From Mustela lutreola (lineage: Eukaryota > Chordata > Mammalia > Carnivora > Mustelidae), in NCBI RefSeq assembly GCF_030435805.1, contig NC_081291.1, forward strand, positions 11,617,001 through 11,681,000: 64,000 nucleotides of DNA. Direction: 5' to 3'. Position 1 is the stretch's first letter; each line of letters opens with the position of its first letter. The notes beneath the pieces are model-generated. The model worked only from the letters and a program-made list of their open reading frames with translations, was not told the DNA's origin and made no database searches. The position numbers and the translations under genes are program-made. Shown piece by piece: positions 35,646-47,726 of this stretch.

Positions 35646-35816
35646 AGAAAAAAAAACCAAAATGAACTAAAATAGGATATAAAATAGCAATTATTAATGA
35701 TATCAATATGGATTAATAATTAACTTGTCTAAGTCCTAGATACAAAATAATATAATATATAATGCTCCTATAATGCTCAGTATTTATTTGTTAAATGAGT
35801 TAGAAATTAGCTCTCA

Positions 35817-35969
35817 CTCTGAAAAACAATCTGAGGGGATTGAAGTGGTGGGCAGTTGGGAGGTTGTGGTACCAGGTGGTGAGTATTATAGAGGGCAGGG
35901 ATTGCATGGGGCACTGGGTGTGGTGAAAAAATAATGAATACTGTTATGCTGAAAATAAATTTAAAAAAT
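35817..35969 (+). mobile_element. Short L1 tail insertion (lineage B), 153 bases
   Basis: Perfect 13-base duplication aaattagctctca at 35804-35816 and 35970-35982. The insertion begins inside the 3' UTR ('ctctgaaaaacaatctgagg'). Confidence 0.95.
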
Positions 35970-35982
35970 AAATTAGCTCTCA

Positions 35983-36530
35983 GTGTATAAGAACATTTAC
36001 CATGTGGCAAGGTTGTATTTCAATTTCTTTGGAAAAGGTGAAATTTCTCAAAGAATGCTGGCATAAAGGAATATCTTTCTGGAAGAATATGAAATCTGTC
36101 CCCTCCTTCAGACCTTACAAAAAACCACAGGGCTTATGACCTCAGAGTAAGTGTAACCAAACAATACAGTAGAACATCAATAAAACTACATATAAAAGTT
36201 AACAGATGGGCGACACCACTAAATAAAGCAAGAAATTCAGAAGTAAGAAGGTAGACATATTTACACAAAATGTAAAGATTTAATGGTCAAAATATGTTCC
36301 AAATGTCAATTGAGAAACAATGATCAGAAGAAATAATTTGAAATGCTGATAATGTTTTAAAAATAAAAACAGAGAGAGAGAATAACATATGGGCATCTAA
36401 TGATAAAGGACAATCAGAATAGCTATCAAATATATGAAGTTTGCTGAATCTGAAGGACACTTTAAGAAAACAAGAAACATCTCTATCACCAGCAGCCTGT
36501 GGGGAAAAACTACAGAGCTGTTGCATTGTT
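35983..36530. other. Single-copy DNA, no gene recognised
   Basis: No supported feature; short frames have no recognisable domain. Confidence 0.5.
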
Positions 36531-36545
36531 TGTGGTTGAAATTTT

Positions 36546-36767
36546 AATTTAAATAAAATTCAAAATAAAATTTTATTTTATTTTAAAGATCTCATTTATT
36601 CATCTAAGAGACAGAGAGAGAATAAGCCTGTGGACAGGCAGAGCTAAAGGGAGAAGCTGACTGTCTGCTGAGCTGAAATCCCTCTGTGGTTTTGGATCCC
36701 AGGACCTAGAGATCATTACCTGAGTTGAAGGCAGATGCTTATCCATCTGAGCCACCCAGGTACCACT
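36546..36767 (-). mobile_element. Can-SINE, antisense
   Basis: Minus-strand head 'ggtacctgggtggctcagat', CT-rich body, A/T tail at 36546-36590. Approximate duplication tgtggttgaaatttt (36531-36545) and tgtggttaaaactttt (36768-36783). The young L1 that follows is inserted inside the right-hand copy of this duplication. Confidence 0.93.
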
Positions 36768-36790
36768 GTGGTTAAAACTTTTAAACTTGT

Positions 36791-39700
36791 TTTTAAATAT
36801 CTATTCCCCCAACGTGGGAGCAGCCAACTATATAAACCAATTAATAACAAAATCAAAGAAACACATCAACAATAATACAATAATAGTAGGGGACTTTAAC
36901 ACTCCCCTCACTGGATGGACAGGTCATCCAAGCAAAAGCTCAGCAAGGAAATAAAGGCCTTAAATGACACACTGGACCAGATGGACATCACAGATATATT
37001 CAGAATATTTCATCCCAAAGCAACAGAATACACATTCTTCTCTAGTGCACATGGAACATTCTCCAGAATAGATCACATCCTCGGTCCTAAATCAGGACTC
37101 AACCGGTATCAAAAGATTGGGATCATTCCCTGCATATTTTCAGACCACAATGCTCTAAAGCTAGAACTCAACCACAAAAGGAAGTTTGGAAAGAACCCAA
37201 ATACATGGAGACTAAACAGTATCCTTCTAAAGAATGAATGGGTCAACCGGGAAATTAAAGAAGAATTGAAAAAAATCATGGAAACAAATGATAATGAAAA
37301 TACAACGGTTCAAAATCTGTGGGACACAACAAAGGCAGTCCTGAGAGGAAAATATATAGCGGTACAAGCCTTTCTCAAGAAACAAGAAAGGTCTCAGGTA
37401 CACAACCTAACCCTACACCTAAAGGAGCTGGAGAAAGAACAAGAAAGAAACCCTAAGCCCAGCAGGAGAAGAGAAATCATAAAGATCAGAGCAGAAATCA
37501 ATGAAATAGAAACCAAAAAAACAATAGAACAAATCAACGAAACTAGGAGCTGGTTCTTTGAAAGAATTAATAAAATTGATAAACCCCTGGCCCGACTTAT
37601 CAAAAAGAAAAGAGAAAGGACCCAAATAAATAAAATCATGAATGAAAGAGGAGAGATCACAACTAACACCAAAGAAATACAAACTATTATAAGAACATAC
37701 TATGAGCAACTCTACGGCAATAAATTTGACAATCTGGAAGAAATGGATGCATTCCTAGAAACATATAAACTACCACAACTGAACCAGGAAGAAATAGAAA
37801 GCCTGAACAGACCCATAACCAGTAAGGAGATTGAAACAGTCATTAAAAATATCCAAACAAACAAAAGCCCAGGGCCAGACGGCTTCCCGGGGGAATTCTA
37901 CCAAACATTTAAAAAAGAACTAATTCCTATTCTCCTGAAACTGTTCCAAAAAATAGAAATGGAAGGAAAACTTCCAAACTCATTTTATGAGGCCAGCATC
38001 ACCTTGATCCCAAAACCAGACAAGGATCCCACCAAAAAAGAGAGCTATAGACCGATATCCTTGATGAACACAGATGCGAAAATACTCAACAAAATACTAG
38101 CCAACAGGATTCAACAGTACATTAAAAAGATTATTCACCACGACCAAGTGGGATTTATTCCAGGGCTGCAAGGTTGGTTCAACATCCGCAAATCAGTCAA
38201 TGTGATACAACACATCAATAAAAGAAAGAACAAGAACCATATGATACTCTCAATAGATGCTGAAAAAGCATTTGACAAAGTACAACATCCCTTCCTGATC
38301 AAAACTCTTCAAAGTGTAGGGATAGAGGGCACATACCTCAATATCATCAAAGCCATCTATGAAAAACCCACCGCAAATATCATTCTCAATGGAGAAAAAT
38401 TGAAAGCTTTTCCCCTAAGGTCAGGAACACGGCAGGGATGTCCATTATCACCACTGCTATTCAACATCGTACTAGAGGTCCTAGCCTCAGCAATCAGACA
38501 ACAAAAGGAAATTAAAGGCATCCAAATCGGCAAAGAAGAAGTCAAATTATCACTATTCGCAGATGATATGATACTATATGTGGAAAACCCAAAAGACTCC
38601 ACTCCAAAACTGCTAGAACTTATACAGGAATTCAGTAAAGTGTCAGGATATAAAATCAATGCACAGAAATCAGTTGCATTTCTCTACACCAACAGCAAGA
38701 CAGAAGAAAGAGATATTAAGGAGTCAATCCCATTTACAATTGCATCCAAAACCATAAGATACCTAGGAATAAACCTAACCAAAGAGACACAGAATCTATA
38801 CTCAGAAAACTATAAAGTACTCATGAAAGAAATTGAGGAAGACACAAAGAAATGGAAAAATGTTCCATGCTCCTGGATTGGAAGAATAAATATTGTGAAA
38901 ATGTCTATGCTACCTAAAGCAATCTACACATTTAATGCAATTCCTATCAAAGTACCATCCATCTTTTTCAAAGAAATGGAACAAATAATGCTAAAATTTA
39001 TATGGAACCAGAAAAGACCTCGAATAGCCAAAGGGATATTGAAAAAGAAAGCCAACGTTGGTGGCATCACAATTCCGGACTTCAAGCTCTATTACAAAGC
39101 TGTCATCATCAAGACAGCATGGTACTGGCACAAAAACAGACACATAGATCAATGGAACAGAATAGAGAGCCCAGAAATAGACCCTCAAATCTATGGTCAA
39201 CTAATCTTCGACAAAGCAGGAAAGAATGTCCAATGGAAAAAAGACAGCCTTTTCAATAAATGGTGCTGGGAAAATTGGACAGCCACATGCAGAAAAATGA
39301 AATTGGACCATTTCCTTACACCACACACAAAAATAGACTCAAAATGGATGAAGGACCTCAATGTACGAAAGGAATCCATCAAAATCCTTGAGGAGAACAC
39401 GGGCAGCAACCTCTTCGACCTCTGCCGCAGCAACATCTTCCTAGGAACAACGCAAAAGGCAAGGGAAGCAAGGGAAAAAATGAACTACTGGGATTTCATC
39501 AAGATCAAAAGCTTTTGCACAGCAAAGGAAACAGTTAACAAAATCAAAAGGCAACTGACAGAATGGGAGAAGATATTTGCAAATGACATATCAGATAAAA
39601 GACTAGTGTCCAGAATCTATAAAGAACTTAGCAAACTCAACACCCAAAGAACAAATAATCCAATCAAGAAATGGGCAGAAGACACGAACAGACATTTCTG

Positions 39701-40607
39701 CAAAGAAGATATCCAGATGGCGAACAGACACATGAAAAAGTGCTCCATATCACTCGGCATCAGGGAAATACAAATCAAAACCACAATGAGATATCACCTC
39801 ACACCAGTCAGAATGGCTAAAATCAACAAGTCAGGAAATGACAGATGCTGGCGAGGATGCGGAGAAAGGGGAACCCTCCTACACTGTTGGTGGGAATGCA
39901 AGCTGGTGCAGCCACTCTGGAAAACAGCATGGAGGTTCCTCAAAATGTTGAAAATAGAACTGCCCTATGACCCAGCAATTGCACTACTGGGTATTTACCC
40001 TAAAGATACAAATGTAGTGATCCAAAGGGACACATGCACCCGAATGTTTATAGCAGCAATGTCCACAATAGCCAAACTATGGAAAGAACCTAGATGTCCA
40101 TCAACAGATGAATGGATCAAGAAGATGTGGTATATATACACAATGGAATACTATGCAGCCATCAAAAGAAATGAAATCTTGCCATTTGCAACAACATGGA
40201 TGGAACTAGAGCGTATCATGCTTAGTGAAATAAGTCAAGCAGAGAAAGACAACTATCATATGATCTCCCTGATATGAGGAAGTGGTGATGCAACATGGAG
40301 GCTTAAGTGGGTAGAAGAAGAATAAATGAAACAAGATGGGATTGGGAGGGAGACAAACCATAAGTGACTCTTAATCTCACAAAACAAACTGAGGGTTGCC
40401 GGGGGGAGGGGGTTTGGGAGAAGCGGGTGGGATTATGGACATTGGGGAGGGTATGTGATTTGGTGAGTGCTGTGAAGTGTGTAAACCTGGTGATTCACAG
40501 ACCTGTACCCCTGGGGATAAAAATATATGTTTATAAAAAATAAAAAATTAAAAAAAAATAAAATAAAATAAAATAAAATAAAATAAATAAATAAATAAAA
40601 TTTAAAA
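36791..40607 (+). mobile_element. Young 5'-truncated L1 (lineage A)
   Basis: Perfect 17-base target-site duplication aaaacttttaaacttgt at 36774-36790 and 40608-40624. The element begins in the ORF2 endonuclease domain (NIYSPNVGAANYI in one frame, 36797 onward), carries the rest of ORF2, the lineage-A 3' UTR (40278-40540) and a tail that has become an (AAAAT)n/(AAAT)n microsatellite (about 40550-40600). It is the longest-open L1 in the window and probably a recent insertion. Confidence 0.97.
36915..40277 (+). CDS. L1 ORF2p, 1120 open codons, lacks the N-terminal endonuclease part
   Basis: ORF2p nicks target DNA and reverse-transcribes L1 RNA. From [11 protein letters not shown] onward the frame is uninterrupted to the stop after MISLI. 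Visible: the end of the endonuclease domain with RIDHILG (residue 53 Asp) and [10 protein letters not shown] (residue 78 His); [37 protein letters not shown] at residues 548-552, the catalytic Asp pair; and [18 protein letters not shown] at 978-995, the zinc-knuckle-like motif. Compared with full ORF2p (about 1275 residues) the first part is missing. Upstream the endonuclease text ([10 protein letters not shown]) is in another frame, with the shift between about 36900 and 36915. It is therefore not a functional autonomous element. Confidence 0.93.
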   Translation: MDRSSKQKLSKEIKALNDTLDQMDITDIFRIFHPKATEYTFFSSAHGTFSRIDHILGPKSGLNRYQKIGIIPCIFSDHNALKLELNHKRKFGKNPNTWRLNSILLKNEWVNREIKEELKKIMETNDNENTTVQNLWDTTKAVLRGKYIAVQAFLKKQERSQVHNLTLHLKELEKEQERNPKPSRRREIIKIRAEINEIETKKTIEQINETRSWFFERINKIDKPLARLIKKKRERTQINKIMNERGEITTNTKEIQTIIRTYYEQLYGNKFDNLEEMDAFLETYKLPQLNQEEIESLNRPITSKEIETVIKNIQTNKSPGPDGFPGEFYQTFKKELIPILLKLFQKIEMEGKLPNSFYEASITLIPKPDKDPTKKESYRPISLMNTDAKILNKILANRIQQYIKKIIHHDQVGFIPGLQGWFNIRKSVNVIQHINKRKNKNHMILSIDAEKAFDKVQHPFLIKTLQSVGIEGTYLNIIKAIYEKPTANIILNGEKLKAFPLRSGTRQGCPLSPLLFNIVLEVLASAIRQQKEIKGIQIGKEEVKLSLFADDMILYVENPKDSTPKLLELIQEFSKVSGYKINAQKSVAFLYTNSKTEERDIKESIPFTIASKTIRYLGINLTKETQNLYSENYKVLMKEIEEDTKKWKNVPCSWIGRINIVKMSMLPKAIYTFNAIPIKVPSIFFKEMEQIMLKFIWNQKRPRIAKGILKKKANVGGITIPDFKLYYKAVIIKTAWYWHKNRHIDQWNRIESPEIDPQIYGQLIFDKAGKNVQWKKDSLFNKWCWENWTATCRKMKLDHFLTPHTKIDSKWMKDLNVRKESIKILEENTGSNLFDLCRSNIFLGTTQKAREAREKMNYWDFIKIKSFCTAKETVNKIKRQLTEWEKIFANDISDKRLVSRIYKELSKLNTQRTNNPIKKWAEDTNRHFCKEDIQMANRHMKKCSISLGIREIQIKTTMRYHLTPVRMAKINKSGNDRCWRGCGERGTLLHCWWECKLVQPLWKTAWRFLKMLKIELPYDPAIALLGIYPKDTNVVIQRDTCTRMFIAAMSTIAKLWKEPRCPSTDEWIKKMWYIYTMEYYAAIKRNEILPFATTWMELERIMLSEISQAEKDNYHMISLI

Positions 40608-40624
40608 AAAACTTTTAAACTTGT

Positions 40625-42035
40625 AGCTAAGTGTTTACTGTGAATTTTCTAGCTGAAAAGTAAGTGTTACAAGTTTGAAGGCAGAACCTGAAGATAGTTG
40701 TGATTTAAATACTGATAATAAATTTTAAAAAAAGAAATTAGCTGATATTCTTTACCTCAGGTAAAAGAAATACTGATATTCTTTACCTTGGGGTTTCTCT
40801 GTCTTTGCACATGGACATTCTGCTCAAAGCCTGCCCTGGGTGGGGTGTTTAGGCATTCCTGTCCTCCACACACCTTCTCCAATGTGACAGGCAAAGCTGG
40901 CTCCAGGCAGGGATCAATGACCCACAGAGGACAAAATCATGCCAAATGAAAACCACACATTTAGTGTAACAGTCTGAGCATACTTTTTCTAGCATTGCTA
41001 TATTAGCAGATTAATAATAAAGAATATGAAAGACCTTCAAAAGTATGAGCAGCCATCACTCTGTGAAATTGACATTAGCACTAATAATATATTAATTACT
41101 TAATCAAGCAAACAGACAAATACAGTGATCAGTTGTTCTGGGCTAAGTTGAATTGGCTCTCACATGGTGATGGGTCAGTGTTCTCGGCTTCCATTCTCTC
41201 TGAGCCTATCATTCATTGTCCACTGGGATGTTGAACTCACCTGGTTGGGGTATGTGACAGGAAGGTGTCCTTGTGGAAGTCTGAATTCCTCCCTGGATGA
41301 TAGATGATAGGGACTCAAGCTCTCTCCTCAGATGAGGCAGCAGAAAGGAGTGAAACATCAGCCTCCAGTCAGAATAAGGACTCAGAACAAACAAACGAGA
41401 ATCATGGCCTTTCCTATCCAAGATTGCCAGGGATGGCATACTGGAGATGAGAAGGTATTTACAACTCCCTGTGTCTGCTCATTAGCCACACTTCCCTCTT
41501 GTGATTCCAAGCTCTAAGCACATGATTCCCCAGTGGGAAAGTCCTCTGGACAGAAAGGTGATTTTTCCAATGAATCTCAGTTCCCAAAAGACTAGATTAG
41601 AGGTCAAGTTAAGTCAGTTTTTCTTTTCTTTTCTAGTGTCCTTTTTCCTGAACTTGCCTCCTTCATGATATGTGAATCTTCTAGCATCTTACCTCAGCTT
41701 CAAGTTATAATTTTCTCCAAGTCTATGATCCAGTGGCCACCTGGAAAGGGTATATTTATCTTCAAAGCATTGATATGTGTTGAGGACTCAGCCCTGCTAT
41801 ATCCAGACATGATCTATTATTCTTCTCAATAAGGTAGAACAGTGGGTTCTTCTGATAATAAACCTTGGCCAGTATACACATTGGCTTCAAGACACATCTG
41901 CTGTTACAATTAGGAATTTCTTACTTTATACAAGTTAAGGGCTGTCACTTAGTCCTTTGTCATAAAATACTTGTAATTATAACAGATATGTTTAGATCAT
42001 TTTAGGTACTGTAATATGAGCTTGTGTCTTATAGG
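40625..42035. other. Single-copy and duplicated DNA; no gene
   Basis: Bases 41110-42010 form duplication block A', the partner of 30880-32030. A looser match may extend left: 41030-41090 recalls 29390-29450. Confidence 0.55.
41110..42010 (+). repeat. Segmental duplication block A' (partner at 30880-32030)
   Basis: Same order of landmarks as the OR-2 downstream flank, without the SINE found there. No receptor follows directly: the OR-3 remnant lies 10 kb further right. Confidence 0.7.
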
Positions 42036-42049
42036 GATTGTTTGATTTA

Positions 42050-42845
42050 ATTTTATTTAAGCATTTGTATTAATGTATAATGAATTATTTCCCCAAGGGG
42101 TACAGGTCTGTGAATCATCAGGCTTACACATTTCACAGCACTCATCATAGCACATACCCTCCCCAATGTCCATAATAATTTTTATAAAAATTTCACCCTT
42201 AAATATATAGTGATACAAGCCTTTCTTAAGAAACAAGAAAGGTCTCAAATACACAACATAGCCTGACACCTAAAGGAGCTGGAGAAAGAACAAAAAAGAA
42301 AGCCTAAACCCCCAGGAGAAGAGAAATAATAAAGATCAGACCAGAAATCAGTGAAATAGAAACCCCCCCCCCCAAAAAAAGTAGAACAAGTCAACAAACC
42401 TAGCAGCTGGCTCTTTGAAAGAATTAATACGATTTATAAACCCCTGGCCAGACTTGTCAGAAAGAAAAGGACCCAAATAAGTAAGATCATGAATGAAAGG
42501 GTAGTGATCACAACCAACACCAAAGAAATACAAACAATTATAAGAACATATTATGAGCAACTATATGCCAGCAAATTTGACAATCTGGAAGAAATAGATG
42601 CATTCCTAGAGACATATAAACTACCACAACAGAACCAGGAAGAAATAGAAAACCTGAACAGACCCATAATCAGTAAGGACATTGAAGCAGTCCTCAAAAA
42701 TCTCACCACAAACAAGAGCCCAGGGCCAGACGGCTTTCCAGGAGAATTCTACCAAACATTATAAGAATTAGTACCTATTCTACAGAAACTGTTCCAAAAA
42801 ATAGAAATGGAAGGAAATGGAAGGAAAACTCATTTTCCAAACTCA
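42050..42845 (-). mobile_element. L1 (lineage A), probably twin-primed
   Basis: Bases about 42055-42180 are antisense lineage-A 3' UTR; 42195-42845 are sense ORF2 (open piece 42489-42764: [15 protein letters not shown] ... [16 protein letters not shown]). The layout is that of a minus-strand L1 with a long inverted 5' segment. A nine-base C run lies near 42364. No duplication was found, so two separate events remain possible. Confidence 0.75.
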
Positions 42846-42847
42846 TT

Positions 42848-44580
42848 TTCTGTTGTACAGAAGCTTTGATCTTGGTGAATTAATAAACTTCATTTTGCTT
42901 TTTTTCCCTTGCTTTTGGAAACATGTCGTGCAAGAAGTTGCTGTGACCAAAGTCAAAGAGGTTACTGCGTTTGCTCTTCTCTAGGATTTTGATGGATTCC
43001 TGTCTCATATTGAGGTCTTTCATCCTTTTGGAGTTTATCTTTGTGTATGGTGTAAGGGGATGGTCCAGTTTTGTTCATCTATATGTAGCTGTCCAATTTA
43101 CCCAGCACCACTTATTGAAGAGTCTGTCTTTTTCAAAACATTGGATATTTTTTCTTGATTTGTCAAAGATTAGTTGACCCTATTGTTCAGGGTCAATTTC
43201 TAGCTCTCTATTCTGCCCAGCCAATCTGTGTGTCAGTTTTTGTGCCAGTACCACGTTGTCTTGATGATCACATCTTTGCAATATAGCCTGAAGTCAGGCA
43301 TTGTTGTGCTCCCAGTTTTGTTTTTCTTTTTCAAAATGTCCTCGGTGATTCAGGGTCTTTTCTGGTTCCACACAAATTTTAGGATTGTTTGCTCCATCTC
43401 TTTGAAAAATGCCAAATTTGTTTTAATATGGATTGCTTTTGAAAGTGTAAGTTGAAAAATGCCCAGCATCACTAGCCATCAGAAAAGTATAAAGGGAAAA
43501 CATAATGAGATACCACCTTGTGCCAGTTAAAATGGCAAAAATTAGCAAACAAAGAAAGAACAAGTATTGGTGAGGATGTGGAGGAGGATGAACCCTCTTA
43601 CACTGTTGATGGGAATACAAGTTGGTACAGCCACTCTGGAAAACTGTATGGAAGTTCCTCAAGATGTTAAAAATAAAGCTACCCTTAGACCCAGAAATTG
43701 AACTACTCGGTATTTACCCCAAAGATACAGATGTAGTGAAAAGAAGGAGTACATGCACCCCAACATTCATCACAGCAATGTCCACAATAGCTAAACTGAG
43801 GAAGGAGCCAAGACGCTCTTCAACAGACGAATGGATAAAGATGTGGTACATATATACTGGAATTTTATTCAGTCATCAGAAAGGATGAATAACCACCATT
43901 TGCATCAACATACATGGAACTGGAGGGGATTAAGCTAAATGAAATAAGTCAAGCAGAGAAAGACAAGTACCATATGGTTTCACTCATATGTGGAATATAA
44001 GCAATAGCACAGAGGATCATAGAGGAAGGGAGGGAAATCTGAAGGGAGAGAAATCAGAGAAGAAGATGAACCATATGAGACTATGAATTCTGGGAAACAG
44101 ATCAAGGGTTTCTGAGGGGAAGAGGGTGGGACGATGAGATTACAGCGTAAAGGGTATTAAAGAGGGCACATGCTGTTATGAGCACTGGGTGTCATACATA
44201 ACCAATTAATCATTGAACACTGCATCAAGAACTAATGATGGGGGCGCCTGAGTGACTAAGTCAGTTAAGTGTCTGCCTTCAGATCAAGTCATGATCCCAG
44301 AGCTCTGGGATCGAGCCCCACATTGGGCTCGCTACTCAGTGGGGAGCCTGCTTCTTCCTTTTCCCACTCCCCCTGCTTGTGCTCTATCTCTCTCTCTCTC
44401 TGTGTCAAATAAATAAGTAAAATCTTTAAAAAAAAAAAAAAAAGAACTAATGATGTACTATAAACAGACTAATGGAACACAATTTATTTTTTAATTTTTT
44501 ATTTTTAATGGAATATAATTTAAATAAATAAGTAAATAAATTAATAAACAGACATGTCACTTTAAAAAAAAAAAAGATTT
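42848..44580 (+). mobile_element. Older L1 with inverted 5' segment and nested SINE
   Basis: Bases 42848-43442 are antisense ORF2 (KSFCT back to the NQKRP region); 43446-44226 are sense ORF2 C-terminus and an older 3' UTR ending 'tgaacactgcatcaagaact'; the tail resumes at 44456. Again a twin-primed pattern. A Can-SINE is inserted at 44241-44441. Confidence 0.8.
44241..44441 (+). mobile_element. Can-SINE nested in an L1 tail
   Basis: Perfect 14-base duplication aagaactaatgatg at 44227-44240 and 44442-44455. Head 'ggggcgcctgagtgactaag', B box region 'gggatcgagcccc', (CT)n run, tail of about 16 A. Confidence 0.97.
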
Positions 44581-44935
44581 CTTTTCAAATGACATATATC
44601 CTGCTAAGTTAAATTTCCCTAGACAGCCTGAAGGAATAGCCATGAATTGCATTGCTCATATGTGTAAAACTACCAGGGCCTTTTATATAATATCAACAGA
44701 GAGGAAACTATGAAATCACAGTTTTCACATTGGTTTTGTTGTCATTTCTTTTTACTCCTTAACTGCTCTTCCAGATGATGTAGACTTTATCATCATTCTC
44801 TTTAAACCTTAGCCCGTGTATAGTGATGGTACAGGATAACAATGCCTGTTACATTCACCTGGGCCCAAAATACTTGTGACTCAGACCTGAGCCAATGTTA
44901 TGAAGGAACTGTTTCTTGTCATTACCAGTGTTGTT
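44581..44935. other. Single-copy DNA, no gene recognised
   Basis: No supported feature. Confidence 0.5.
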
Positions 44936-45770
44936 GTTGATGTTCTTAAAATATAATTGACATCACATTGCATTAATTTCAGGTGAACAATGCAATGTAT
45001 CAATATTGCAAAGTGAGCAGAATAAGTTGCATTATCATCCATCACAATATACGGGCTTCATTTCATGATGACAACTGTCAAGATCCCCTCTCCTAGCTAT
45101 GTTCACATCTGCAATACAGCTTCATAGTTAGAGTCACCATGCTGGACATGAAATCCCCATGACTTACTCATTTTATAACTGGAAATTTGTACCTTTTCAT
45201 ACTTTTGTCTATTTCACACACTCCCCATGCCCCAGCTCAGACTACTTCTAATCTGCTCTATTTATCCTCAAGTGTGGTTTCGTTTTATCTTGTTTTTAAG
45301 ATTCCACATGTAAGTGGGATTATCTGATATTTATCTCTTTCTGCTTAACTTATTTCTCTTAGAAGAATGCCCTCAGGGTCCATCAATGCTGTTGCAAATG
45401 CCTAGACTTCATTTATTCTTATGGCTAAATAATATATTAAAAAATTATATATATATAGTATATATATATTTAAAAATTTTTTTCTTGACTCCTTTGTCAT
45501 GAACTAATTAACCACTTATCTGCGGTTATTCTGTGGCTTTCTATTCCATTCCATTGACCTGTGTGCATTTTATGCAAATATCATGCTGTTTTGGTTACCA
45601 TACCTTTATAATATTGTTTGAAATCAGAGAGGATGATGCCTCCAGTTTTGCTCCTCTTTCCCAAGATAGCTTCGATTCTTCAGGGGCTTTGTGACTCCAC
45701 AAAAATTGAACCGTATATAAAAAACAATGAAGGATAGTTTGTTCTATTTCTGTAAAATATGCCATTGGAA
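44936..45770 (-). mobile_element. Ancient L1, antisense
   Basis: Old L1 3' UTR and part of ORF2 in antisense: 'aaatataattgacatcacat' at the start and 'tatgccattggaaat' at the end. It resembles 19140-19665. No frame survives. An (AT)n stretch lies at about 45447-45470. Confidence 0.7.
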
Positions 45771-47170
45771 ATTTTTTTTAATTTCTTTTCAGCGTAACAG
45801 TATTCATTGTTTCTGCACCACACCCAGTGCTCCATACAATATGTGCCCCCCCTAACCCACCACCTGGTTACCCCAACCTCCCAACCCCCGCCCTTTCAAA
45901 ACCCTCAGATTGTTTTTCAGAGTCAATAGTCTCTCATGATTCACCTCCCATTCCAATATCCCTCAGCTTGCTTCTCCCCTCCATCTCCCCATGTCCTCCA
46001 TGTTATTTTTTAACTCCGCAGATAAGAGAAACCATATGATAATTGCTCTCTCTGCTTGACTTATTTCACTCAGCATAATCTTTTTCAGTCCCGTCCATGT
46101 TGCTACAAAAGTTGGGGATTCATCCTTTCTGATGGAGGCATAATACTCCATAGTGATTATGGACCACATCTTCCTTATCCATTCGTCCGTTGAAGGGCAT
46201 CTTGGTTCTTTCCACAGTGTGGCAACTGTGGCCATTGCTGCTATAAACATTGGGGTACAGATGGCCCTTCTTTTCACGACATCTGTATCTTTGGGGTAAA
46301 TACCCAGTAATGCAATTGCAGGGTCTTAGAGAATCTCTATTTTTAATTTCTTAAGGAAACTCCACACGGTTCTCTAAAGTGGCTGAACCAACTTGCATTC
46401 CCACCAACAGTGTAGGAGGGTTCCCCTTTCTCCACATCCTCTCCAAAACACTTTGTTTCCTGTATTCCTAAGTTTGGCCATTCTAACTGGTGTAAGGTGG
46501 TATCTCAAAGTGGTTTTAATTTGAATCTACCTAATGGCTAGTGATGATGAACATTTTCTCATGTGTCTGATATCCATTTGTATGTCTTCATTAGAGAAGT
46601 GTCTGTTCATATCTTCTGCCCATTTTTTTATATGATTATCTGTTATTTGTGCATTGATTTTGAGGAGTTCTTTATAGATTTTGGATATCAGCCTTTTGTC
46701 TGTACAGTCATTTGCAAATATCTTCTCCCATTCCGTGGGTTGCCTCTTTGCTTTCTTGACTGTTTCCTTTGCTGTGCAGAAGCTTTTGAGCTTGATGAAG
46801 TCCCAAAAGCTCATTTTTGCTTTTGTTTCCTTTGCCTTTGGAGACATGTCTTGAAGGAAGTTGCTGTGGCTGATATCGAAGAGATTACTTCTTATGTTCT
46901 CCTCTAGGATTCTGATGGATTCCTGTCTCACGTTGAGGTCTTTTACCCAATTCGAGTTTATCTTTGTGTATGGTGTATAAGAATGGTCGAATTTCATTCT
47001 TCCACATATAGCTGTCCAGTTTTCCCAGCAGCATTTATTGAAGAGACTGTCTTTTTTGCTCTGTGTATTTTTCCTGTTTTGTCGAAGATTATTTGACCAT
47101 AGAGTTGAGGGTCCATATCTGGACTCTCTACTATGTTCCACTGGTAGAGAGTCCAGATATGGACCCTCAA
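45771..47170 (-). mobile_element. L1 (lineage B) antisense, ending in a fold-back
   Basis: Tail at 45775-45800, lineage-B 3' UTR, then ORF2 back to the [14 protein letters not shown] region; long open pieces at 46527-47141 and 45963-46277. At its 5' end the last 26 bases are repeated as a perfect inverted copy (47105-47130 and 47145-47170, 14-base spacer). Confidence 0.92.
47105..47170. repeat. Perfect 26-base inverted repeat at an L1 5' junction
   Basis: The left arm 47105-47130 begins ttgagggtccatatc; the right arm 47145-47170 is its exact reverse complement. The spacer is ctatgttccactgg. Confidence 0.97.
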
Positions 47171-47211
47171 ACCACAGGGCTGCTCAGTCAGTGGAGCAGC
47201 AACTCCTTTTC

Positions 47212-47330
47212 TTTTTCTTTAAAGATCTTGTTTTTAAGTAATCTGTAAAACAATGTGGGGCTCAATCCTACAATCCTGAGATCAAGAGTCACCAACTCCA
47301 CCATCTGAGCCAGTCAGGAAACTGGAGCAT
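47212..47330 (-). mobile_element. Old Can-SINE fragment, antisense
   Basis: The minus strand reads 'ctgactggctcagatggtgg' with a degraded B box, then a short body and A/T tail. It is diverged. Confidence 0.65.
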
Positions 47331-47403
47331 GCAACTCCTCATCTCAGGGTCAGAGATGAAGCCCTAGACTGAGCATAGAGATTACTTCAAACACAAACAA
47401 AAG

Positions 47404-47635
47404 GGGCACTTGGATTGATCAGTTATTTAAGGGCCCAGCTTTTGATTTTGGCTGACAGCATCGTATCAAGACATGGATTAAAGCACCATCTCAGGCTCCA
47501 TGCTGTGAGGAATCTGCTGAAGGATTCTCATTCCTACTTCCTTTGACCCTCCTCTGTTCAGCATAGACACTCTCTGTGTCTCTTTCTCTCTCCAAAATAA
47601 TAAATTTATTATTTTAAAAAACAACAAAAGAAAGT
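47404..47635 (+). mobile_element. Old Can-SINE
   Basis: Head 'aggggcacttggattgatca', CT-rich stretch at about 47570-47595, A/T-rich tail. It is diverged. Confidence 0.7.
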
Positions 47636-47726
47636 AAGTAACTAATGTACATTTAAATATTAGCAATGGGAAATTCACCATTTTTTTCCATTTCAGCAAT
47701 AAAGCAGAAGCTCCAAATTGAATTTA

